A stretch of DNA of 64,000 bases from an uncultured beta proteobacterium (GTDB lineage: Bacteria; Pseudomonadota; Gammaproteobacteria; Burkholderiales; Burkholderiaceae_C), in contig CAIMZI010000118.1 in assembly GCA_903845935.1 (NCBI GenBank), forward strand, positions 1 through 64,000, written 5' to 3'. The notes below the pieces were generated by a model, which saw nothing but the letters and a program-made list of their open reading frames with translations, was not told the DNA's origin and searched no databases. Positions 54,568 to 64,000 of this stretch are shown here, piece by piece. Position numbers and translations under genes: made by a program. Every line of letters starts with the position of its first letter. Position 1 is the first letter of the stretch.

Positions 54568-55638
54568 ATGTTAGTCGAGAAAAACGTCCCCCTCCAGCCC
54601 TATAACAGCTTCCACATTGTGGCCAAGGCCCAGACGCTGGTGCGCATTGCCAGTGAGCAGGACCTGCTTTGCGTGCTGGCCGATCCGGAACTGGCGGCTC
54701 TGCCCAAATTTGTGCTGGGTGGCGGCAGCAATATTGTGCTCACCGGCGACGTCAAGCCCCTGGTGCTCAAGGTCGAGATTCCGGGCAAGCGCCTGCTGCA
54801 GGAAACCGAGCGCCACTTCATTTTGGAGGCCGGTGCCGGTGAAAATTGGCACGAGTTTGTGGCCTGGACGCTGGAACAGGGTTACCCAGGTCTGGAGAAC
54901 ATGGCCCTGATTCCGGGCACGGTGGGGGCCTCGCCGGTGCAAAACGTGGGTGCCTACGGCGTGGAGCTGCAGGACCGTTTTGATTCACTGGACGCCATGG
55001 ACCTGGAGACCGGTGTGATTTTCACGCTGAACGCTGCCCAATGCGCCTTTGGCTACCGTGACTCGGTATTCAAACACGCCAGCAACGGCGGCAGTCCCGC
55101 TCACCAAGCCCTGGGTCTGAAGGACCGGGCGCTGATTTTGCGCGTGCGTTTTGCCCTACCCAAGGTTTGGAAGCCGGTGCTGGGCTATGCGGACATCGAA
55201 AAAAAGATGGTAGCCGATGGCGTCAGCAAGCCCGATGCCCGGCAGATTTTTGACTGGATCTGCGCCATTCGACGCGCCAAGTTGCCGGACCCTGCCGTCA
55301 TCGGCAATGCCGGCAGCTTCTTCAAAAATCCCACCGTCAGCCGCGAGCAATGCGCCGACATCATCGCGCGCGATCCCAAGGTAGTGCATTACCTGTTGGC
55401 CGATGGTTCGGTCAAGCTGGCCGCCGGTTGGCTGATCGACTCCTGTGGCTGGCGCGGCAAGTCAGTGGGGCAGGCAGGGGTCTACGAAAAGCAGGCCCTG
55501 GTGCTGGTCAATCGGGGCAAGGGCAGCAACGGCCTGGGTGCCACCGGCGGCGAGGTGATGACGCTGGCTAAGGCGATACAGACCAGCGTCTACGAGCGCT
55601 TTGGCCTGATGCTGGAGCCCGAGCCTGTGACCATTTAG
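54568..55638 (+). CDS. murB: UDP-N-acetylenolpyruvoylglucosamine reductase MurB
   Basis: A 356-residue FAD/NADPH enzyme that completes UDP-MurNAc synthesis for peptidoglycan. It begins [12 protein letters not shown], has the FAD-binding [12 protein letters not shown] and [17 protein letters not shown], the catalytic region FGYRDSVFK, and [12 protein letters not shown] near the C-terminus. This is the E. coli-type (type I) MurB with the extended C-terminus. It is complete and divergent from yajQ. Confidence 0.96.
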   Translation: MLVEKNVPLQPYNSFHIVAKAQTLVRIASEQDLLCVLADPELAALPKFVLGGGSNIVLTGDVKPLVLKVEIPGKRLLQETERHFILEAGAGENWHEFVAWTLEQGYPGLENMALIPGTVGASPVQNVGAYGVELQDRFDSLDAMDLETGVIFTLNAAQCAFGYRDSVFKHASNGGSPAHQALGLKDRALILRVRFALPKVWKPVLGYADIEKKMVADGVSKPDARQIFDWICAIRRAKLPDPAVIGNAGSFFKNPTVSREQCADIIARDPKVVHYLLADGSVKLAAGWLIDSCGWRGKSVGQAGVYEKQALVLVNRGKGSNGLGATGGEVMTLAKAIQTSVYERFGLMLEPEPVTI

Positions 55639-55688
55639 AAGAATCCCCTGCGGCGCATGGGGCTCATGCAAAAGACTACAGTGTCCCC

Positions 55689-56621
55689 ATGAAAAACGTT
55701 TTGATTTTGGGCGGCTCCGGTTTTGTTGGCAGCCATGTTTGTGAAAAGCTGGTGCGTGCCGGTTGGAGCGTGACGGTGGCGACCCGCAGGCGCAGCAACG
55801 CTCGCCAGGTGCAACACCTGCCGGGTCTGACGGTGCAGGAGCTGGATGTCCATGACGCCGCAGCCCTGGCCCGCGCCGCAGCAGGGCACGATGCCGTGGT
55901 CAATCTGATTGCGATTCTGCATGGCACGCAAGCGGCCTTTAACAGGGTGCATGTGGAGCTGCCGCAAAAAATAGCTGCGGCCTGCACCAGCGCTGGCGTG
56001 GGCCGCCTGGTGCATGTCAGCGCCCTGGGTGCCAATGCGCAAAAGCCTGGCTCGCTGCCTTCCATGTATCTGCGCAGCAAAAGCCTGGGCGAGGCGATGT
56101 TGCTGGCCAGTTGCAGTCCGTTGGCCCTGACGATTCTGCGGCCCAGCGTGATTTTTGGTGCCGGTGACAAATTCCTGAATCTGTTTGCCAGCCTGCAAAA
56201 AGTGTTTCCCTTGATGCCCCTGGCCGGTGCCGACGCGCGCTTCCAACCGGTGTGGGTGGAGGACGTGGCCAGCGCCGTGGTGAAAAGCCTGGAGCGCAGC
56301 GGCACGGGTGCGCTAACGATTGAGGCCTGCGGCCCCGAGGTGTTTACGCTTAAACAACTGGTGGAGATTTCGGCCAGGCTGGCTGGAGTCAACTATGGGC
56401 GCGGACGCCCGGTCATTGGCTTGCCCGCCTGGGCCGGTGCGTTGCAGGCCCGTCTGATGGAGCTCAAGCCCGGCGAGCCGCTGATGAGCAGGGACAATCT
56501 GGCCTCCATGCGGGTGCCCAATGTCGCCACACCCGGTATGCCCGGGCTGGAAACCTTGGGCATTCAAGCGGCGGCGCTGCAGGGGATTGCCCGCAGCTAC
56601 CTATCGCAGGGTTCTTCTTGA
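55689..56621 (+). CDS. NAD(P)-binding protein, NDUFA9/atypical short-chain dehydrogenase family
   Basis: A 310-residue Rossmann protein. The nucleotide-binding motif is NVLILGGSGFVGSHVCEKL (GxxGxxG), and the atypical active site has YLRSKSLGE in place of YxxxK. The region ADARFQPVWVEDVASAVV is typical of the complex I NDUFA9-like family found in many betaproteobacteria. It may reduce a quinone- or sugar-linked substrate. It lies 50 nt after murB in the same direction and ends against the convergent argG. Confidence 0.85.
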   Translation: MKNVLILGGSGFVGSHVCEKLVRAGWSVTVATRRRSNARQVQHLPGLTVQELDVHDAAALARAAAGHDAVVNLIAILHGTQAAFNRVHVELPQKIAAACTSAGVGRLVHVSALGANAQKPGSLPSMYLRSKSLGEAMLLASCSPLALTILRPSVIFGAGDKFLNLFASLQKVFPLMPLAGADARFQPVWVEDVASAVVKSLERSGTGALTIEACGPEVFTLKQLVEISARLAGVNYGRGRPVIGLPAWAGALQARLMELKPGEPLMSRDNLASMRVPNVATPGMPGLETLGIQAAALQGIARSYLSQGSS

Positions 56622-56622
56622 A

Positions 56623-58303
<1,681 letters not shown>

Positions 58304-58336
58304 GGGAGATGCTGGCTGGGAGGTAAAGCGCTGATT

Positions 58337-58693
58337 TTAAGGGAGGCGCTCTGCAAACAACTCCGGCTTGAAACCCACGGTTACTTTTCCATCCAGCCAG
58401 GCCACCACCGGGCGCTTGATGACGCTGCTGTTTGCCACCATCACGGAAATGGCCGAGGCGTCGTCGACCACGGTGGCGTGGACCGCCGGGCCCAGATTGC
58501 GCCAGGTCGGGCCCTTGCGGTTGATGAGGGTGTCGCGGCCCACGGCTGCTAGCCAGTCTGGCAACAGCTCGGCCGGCACACCTTGCTTTTTGAAGTCGTG
58601 AAAGGTGTAGTCCAGGCCCTGCGCCGTCAGCCAGTCACGCGCCTTTTTGACGGTGTCGCAGTTCGGGATGCCATAGAGGTGAATGGTTTTCAT
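58337..58693 (-). CDS. ArsC/Spx-family thioredoxin-like protein (YffB-like)
   Basis: A 118-residue protein beginning KTIHLYGIPNCDTVKKARDWL, with the single active-site Cys of the ArsC/Spx family and the later NRKGPTWRNLG and IKRPVVAW parts. It resembles YffB, whose substrate is unclear; the arsenate reductase role is not implied. ATG 58693 fits the family start; an ATG four codons upstream is also possible. It is divergent from folC by 47 nt and followed by ppnP. Confidence 0.9.
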   Translation of the reverse strand: MKTIHLYGIPNCDTVKKARDWLTAQGLDYTFHDFKKQGVPAELLPDWLAAVGRDTLINRKGPTWRNLGPAVHATVVDDASAISVMVANSSVIKRPVVAWLDGKVTVGFKPELFAERLP

Positions 58694-58740
58694 GGTCGCC
58701 ATCATGCCAGCCCGGTCGCACTGGGCGACAATTCCCGGCT

Positions 58741-60051
58741 ATGACCTCATCCTTCACGACGCTGCCTGAGTGGCTGGCCTATTGCGAGCAGCTGCATTCC
58801 AAGAACATCGACATGGGCCTGGAGCGCGTACGCGCCGTGGCCGACCGCATGGGCCTCTGCTTCACCTGCCCGGTGATTACCGTGGCAGGCACCAATGGCA
58901 AGGGCTCGACCTGCGCCATGCTGGAATCCATTCTTGGCCAGGCCGGTTACAAGACCGGCGTCTACAGCTCGCCCCATCTGGTGCATTTTGAGGAGCGGCT
59001 GCGCCTAAACGGTGTGTCGGTGTCGGCCGACGCTCTGGTGACCGGTTTTGCCGCGGTTGAAAAGGCCCGCCTGCAGCTGGAGCCGGTGTCGCTGAGCTAT
59101 TTTGAATTCAGCACCCTGGCCATCTTCGATGTCATGCAGCGCGCAGAGCTGGATGCAGTGATCCTGGAGGTGGGCCTGGGCGGGCGCCTGGATGCCGTCA
59201 ACATCATCGACACCGATTGCGCCATCATCACCAGCATTGACCTGGACCACATGGAACTGCTGGGCCATGACCGCGAGACCATCGGTTACGAGAAGGCCGG
59301 CATCATGCGCACCGGTCGCCCGGTGGTGGTGAGCGATCCTGTGCCACCGCAAAGCGTGCTGGACCGCGCCCTGGAAGTCGGTGCCGACCTGTGGCGCGTG
59401 GGCGAGGACTTCAATATCTCCGGCGACAAGCAGCAGTGGGGCTGGGCCGGGCGCGGCAGGCGTTACAGCGGTCTGGCCTACCCGGCGCTGCGCGGTGCCA
59501 ACCAGTTGGTCAATGCGGCGGGTGTGCTGGCGGCGCTAACCGCCTTGCGCGAGTTGCTGCCGGTGACGGCCCAGGCGGTGCGCAACGGGCTGGCCTTTGT
59601 TGAGCTGAGTGGGCGCTTCCAGATCATCCCGGGCCAGCCCACCCTGGTGCTGGACGTGGCGCACAACCCGCATTCGGTGGCGGCGCTGGCCGCCAATCTG
59701 GATGCCATGGGCTTTTTTCCGACCACCCATGCCATCTTTGGCGCCATGGCCGACAAGGACCTCTCGCCCATGCTGGCCAAGGTCGCTCCGGTGCTGGACC
59801 GCTGGTATTTCACCGACCTGCCGACCGAGCGCGCCGCCAGCGGTGCTGCGCTGCAGCTGGCTTGGCAGGCGCAAAACACGCGCAAGGATGCCTCGGCCCA
59901 GGCCTTTGGCTCGCCGTCGGAGGCGCTGAAGGCGGCCATCGCCGCTGCCGACCCCGCTGATAGAATCGTTGTCTTCGGGTCCTTCTACACGGTGGGAGGC
60001 ATCTTGCAAGAGGGCATACCCCGTCTGCATGCGGCCCACCTCAACCCTTAA
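58741..60051 (+). CDS. folC: Bifunctional dihydrofolate synthase/folylpolyglutamate synthase
   Basis: A 436-residue Mur-ligase-fold enzyme. The ATP-binding loop VAGTNGKGSTCAML is followed by TGVYSSPHLVHFEERLRLNG, FEFSTLAIFDVM, EVGLGGRLDAVN and the C-terminal-domain motif LDVAHNPHS. It adds glutamate to dihydropteroate and folates. Full length, with an SPOR-domain gene following 24 nt later. In many proteobacteria folC, an SPOR protein, cvpA and purF lie together exactly as here. Confidence 0.96.
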   Translation: MTSSFTTLPEWLAYCEQLHSKNIDMGLERVRAVADRMGLCFTCPVITVAGTNGKGSTCAMLESILGQAGYKTGVYSSPHLVHFEERLRLNGVSVSADALVTGFAAVEKARLQLEPVSLSYFEFSTLAIFDVMQRAELDAVILEVGLGGRLDAVNIIDTDCAIITSIDLDHMELLGHDRETIGYEKAGIMRTGRPVVVSDPVPPQSVLDRALEVGADLWRVGEDFNISGDKQQWGWAGRGRRYSGLAYPALRGANQLVNAAGVLAALTALRELLPVTAQAVRNGLAFVELSGRFQIIPGQPTLVLDVAHNPHSVAALAANLDAMGFFPTTHAIFGAMADKDLSPMLAKVAPVLDRWYFTDLPTERAASGAALQLAWQAQNTRKDASAQAFGSPSEALKAAIAAADPADRIVVFGSFYTVGGILQEGIPRLHAAHLNP

Positions 60052-60075
60052 ACCCAATATCTCGCAACTGCGCCC

Positions 60076-60801
60076 ATGGCATTTTTCAAACTTCGCAAAG
60101 CCGCAGGTGAAACTGCGGCCCCAGCGCCGGCCCCCGAGAGCGTGGACGCCTTGCGCAGGCGGGCGCGCTATCGGCTGGCCGGTGCGGCGATTCTGGTGCT
60201 GGCCGGGGTGATCGGCTTTCCGCTGCTGTTTGACAATCAGCCACGCCCGATTGCGGTCGATATTCCGATTGAGATTCCGGACAAGGCCAAGGTCAAACCG
60301 CTGGCGAGCGACCCGGCTGCTGAAACCAAGCCGGTGGAGTCGGCCAAACCGATGGGGGCGGCGGCTCAGCCCTCGTTAGCGTCGAGCAGTGCGGCGCCAA
60401 GCGCCGCCGCTTCGCTGGCCGTGGTCGGCACGGTGGCAGCAGTAACGGCGCTCAAGGAAGCCAAGCCAAGCCCCAAGGAACAGCAAAAAGAGGAAGTGAT
60501 TATTTCCTCTTCCAAGCCCGCGGCCAAGCCTGCCGACAAGCCGGTGGACAAGCCGGCAGACAAGGTAGCCGCAGGTCGCTTCATCGTGCAATTTGGCGCC
60601 TTTACCGATTCCGCACATGCCCACGAGGCCCGCCTCAAGGTCGAAAAGGCCGGTCTCAAGACCTATGCGCAAATTGCCGACACCCCGGAGGGCAAGAAAT
60701 TCCGCGTCCGGGTGGGGCCGTTTGACAAACACACGGACGCCGACAAGGCTGCTGAAAAGATCAAGAAGCTTGGCCTGCCTGCCGCCATTCTGGGGCTCTA
60801 G
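60076..60801 (+). CDS. SPOR-domain cell-division/peptidoglycan-binding protein (DedD-like)
   Basis: A 241-residue inner-membrane protein. A basic cytoplasmic start (RRRARYRLAGAA) leads to one transmembrane helix (about 34-52), a long Ala/Pro/Lys linker and a C-terminal SPOR domain (about 170-240, RFIVQFGAFTDSAHAHEARL, KFRVRVGPF). SPOR domains bind denuded peptidoglycan at the septum. The linker has a PADKPVDKPADK repeat. The position folC-SPOR-cvpA-purF matches dedD in other genomes. Confidence 0.92.
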   Translation: MAFFKLRKAAGETAAPAPAPESVDALRRRARYRLAGAAILVLAGVIGFPLLFDNQPRPIAVDIPIEIPDKAKVKPLASDPAAETKPVESAKPMGAAAQPSLASSSAAPSAAASLAVVGTVAAVTALKEAKPSPKEQQKEEVIISSSKPAAKPADKPVDKPADKVAAGRFIVQFGAFTDSAHAHEARLKVEKAGLKTYAQIADTPEGKKFRVRVGPFDKHTDADKAAEKIKKLGLPAAILGL

Positions 60802-60804
60802 TCA

Positions 60805-61308
60805 GTGCCTGTTGTATTAGCGCCGCTGGATTGGATTTGCCTTGCCGTCCTGGCCGTCTCGCTGCTGGTGGGCGCCTGGCGCGGACTGGTGGTGGAGCTG
60901 CTGTCGGTCCTCAGTTGGTTTGCCGCATTCATTTTGGCTCAGTGGTTTGCCCCCGATGTGGCCGCCAAACTTCCCATGGCCGGCGCGGCCGAACCGGTGC
61001 GCTATGCCGCCGGATTTGTGCTGGTGTTTGTGGCCACCCTGTTTGCCGGTGCCCTGATTGGTTTTGTCGTCTCCAAGCTGCTGTCCGCCGTGGGGCTGGG
61101 TGCCATCAACCGCCTGCTGGGCGCCCTGTTTGGTGTGCTGCGCGGGGTTCTATTGATTTTGGCCGCCACCGTGGTGGTGGGCATGACACCCTGGAAGTCC
61201 TCGGCCGAATGGCAGGCTTCAGTGGGCGCGCGTTGGGCGACAGCCGCATTGGGCATTTTGAAGCCGGTGCTGCCGCAAGAGTTCGGAAAATATTTACCTA
61301 CTACCTGA
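60805..61308 (+). CDS. cvpA: CvpA family membrane protein
   Basis: A 167-residue protein with four hydrophobic helices; the first block LDWICLAVLAVSLLVGAWRGLVVELLS is a clear CvpA signature. CvpA is linked to colicin V production and envelope homeostasis in E. coli, and its gene precedes purF. The start is GTG 60805, 3 nt after the SPOR gene stop. Its stop is 10 nt before purF. Confidence 0.92.
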   Translation: MPVVLAPLDWICLAVLAVSLLVGAWRGLVVELLSVLSWFAAFILAQWFAPDVAAKLPMAGAAEPVRYAAGFVLVFVATLFAGALIGFVVSKLLSAVGLGAINRLLGALFGVLRGVLLILAATVVVGMTPWKSSAEWQASVGARWATAALGILKPVLPQEFGKYLPTT

Positions 61309-61318
61309 GTAATCAAAC

Positions 61319-62821
<1,503 letters not shown>

Positions 62822-62828
62822 AGCGCCC

Positions 62829-64000
62829 ATGACGCAAAGAAAACTGCCATCCGGCCTGCGCCCTGAAACGTTGGCCCTGCGCACCGCACTGGAACCCAGC
62901 CAGTACGGCGAAAACTCCGAAGCCCTGTTCCTGACCAGCAGCTTTTTGCAGCCCGATGCCGCCACCGCAGCGCGGCGTTTTGCCATGGAAGAAGAGGGTT
63001 ACACCTACACCCGCGTCGGCAATCCGACCGTCACCAGCATGGAGATGCGCCTGGCTGCCCTCGAAGGCACCGAGTCCGCAGTCGGCACCGCCACCGGCAT
63101 GGCCGCCATTCTGTTGCTGGGCATGGGCGTGTTGCGTGCCGGTGACCATGTGATCTGTTCGCAGTCGGTGTTCGGCTCGACCATCCGCCTGTTCTCCGGT
63201 GAGTTCGGCAAGTTTGGTGTGGAGACGACTTATGTGCCGCAGTCCGATGTGGCGGCCTGGGCGGCTGCGGTCAAGCCCAACACCAAGCTGCTGTTTGCCG
63301 AGACGCCGACCAACCCGCTGACCGATGTCTGCGATATCCAGGCGCTGGCGGACATTGCCCACCAGGCCGGTGCCTTGCTGGCGGTGGACAACTGCTTTGC
63401 CACGCCTATTCTGCAAAAGCCCACCGAAATGGGTGCCGACTTTGTCATCCATTCCGGCACCAAGTACCTGGATGGCCAGGGCCGTGTCATGGCCGGCGCC
63501 ATTTGCTGCAGCCAGAAGCACAAGGACGAGGTGTTTCTGCCGATCACGCGGACTGCGGGTATGGTGCTGGCGCCGTTCAATGCCTGGGTCGTGCTCAAGG
63601 GCATGGAGACGCTGGGTATCCGCATGAAGGCGCATTGCGACAACGCGCTGGCGCTGGCCACTTGGCTGGAGACGCAACCGCAAGTGGCGCGTGTGTACTA
63701 CCCCGGCCTCAAGTCCCATGCGCAACATGCACTGGCCATGCGCCAGCAGAGCGGCCTGGGCGGGCCGGTGGTGTCGTTTGACGTCAAGGCCGCTGACCCG
63801 GAAGATGCACGCAAGCGCGCCTTCCACGTGATCGACAGCACCCTGGTGTGCTCCATCACCACCAACCTGGGCGACACCAAGACCACCATCTGCCATCCGG
63901 CCACCACCTCGCACGGCCGCCTGAGCGAAGCCCAGCGCCAGGCCGCCGGTGTCGGCCAGGGCCTGATCCGGCTGGCCGTGGGACTGGACCATATTGAAGA
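62829..64000 (+). CDS. metZ: O-succinylhomoserine sulfhydrylase, 3' end missing
   Basis: At least 390 residues of a PLP-dependent Cys/Met metabolism enzyme, open to the window edge. The start MTQRKLPSGLRPETLALRT, the phosphate-binding GTATGMAAI, FAETPTNPL, VDNCFATPILQKP and the PLP-lysine in HSGTKYLDGQGR are all seen. The gene order purF-metZ and the length point to O-succinylhomoserine sulfhydrylase rather than cystathionine gamma-synthase. Only the last residues after VGLDHIEE are cut off. Confidence 0.9.
   Translation, partial: MTQRKLPSGLRPETLALRTALEPSQYGENSEALFLTSSFLQPDAATAARRFAMEEEGYTYTRVGNPTVTSMEMRLAALEGTESAVGTATGMAAILLLGMGVLRAGDHVICSQSVFGSTIRLFSGEFGKFGVETTYVPQSDVAAWAAAVKPNTKLLFAETPTNPLTDVCDIQALADIAHQAGALLAVDNCFATPILQKPTEMGADFVIHSGTKYLDGQGRVMAGAICCSQKHKDEVFLPITRTAGMVLAPFNAWVVLKGMETLGIRMKAHCDNALALATWLETQPQVARVYYPGLKSHAQHALAMRQQSGLGGPVVSFDVKAADPEDARKRAFHVIDSTLVCSITTNLGDTKTTICHPATTSHGRLSEAQRQAAGVGQGLIRLAVGLDHIE

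Noticed and set aside
58337-58693. Arsenate reductase function for the ArsC-like gene
   Set aside because: Family resemblance is to YffB/Spx-like proteins and there is no ars operon nearby.

Overview
The window reads as chromosome of a high-GC betaproteobacterium of the order Burkholderiales, most likely family Comamonadaceae (Rhodoferax/Leptothrix-like). This rests on gene content and style: PhoR with a DUF3329-type N-terminus, RF2 with its programmed frameshift, a mofA-like multicopper oxidase cluster, and many chemotaxis and cyclic-di-GMP proteins. No database search was possible, so the taxon is an inference.

Left edge (1-4124, plus strand): the end of phoB and complete phoR, then a BLUF blue-light receptor followed by an HDOD-REC protein whose C-terminal GGDEF domain is degenerate.

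Centre piece (27136-4117, minus strand): about 23 kb in one direction. A NarX/NarL-type sensor kinase and response regulator come first. A 140-bp gap with a perfect 7-2-7 palindrome follows, then a 2315-residue secreted multicopper oxidase resembling MofA of Leptothrix, an FKBP isomerase (mofB-like), a cytochrome c (mofC-like), a second FKBP, a small exported protein, a SCO-type copper chaperone, and eleven genes of a compact type II secretion/MSHA-like apparatus (major pseudopilin, GspF, GspE, PilM/N/O/P-like proteins, secretin, three minor pseudopilins). From the pseudopilin onward most genes overlap. I read this as one module: sense a signal, make a giant metal oxidase, fold and copper-load it, and carry it across the outer membrane by a dedicated machine.

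27285-33959 (minus): a signalling block with a hybrid kinase, a lone receiver, a GGDEF-EAL protein with PAS domains at both ends, and an HTH-receiver protein. 34287-36467 (plus) is a FUSC-family membrane protein. 36599-37750 is a graveyard of restriction-modification and toxin-antitoxin fragments beside tRNA-Thr(CGT), consistent with decay of an element once inserted there.

37845-64000 is mostly housekeeping: fbp, pepN, a HAD phosphatase, prfB, an alpha/beta hydrolase divergent from an acyl-CoA synthetase broken by one in-frame TAG, two methyl-accepting chemotaxis proteins around an aldo/keto reductase, an acyltransferase, ybaK, plsY, a degenerate HD-GYP-like protein, yajQ, murB, an NDUFA9-like protein, argG, ppnP, an ArsC/Spx-like protein, and the plus-strand run folC-SPOR-cvpA-purF-metZ, the last cut by the window edge. 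Two copies of a REP-like repeat with a conserved 17-nt loop and covarying stems lie just after prfB and the hydrolase gene.
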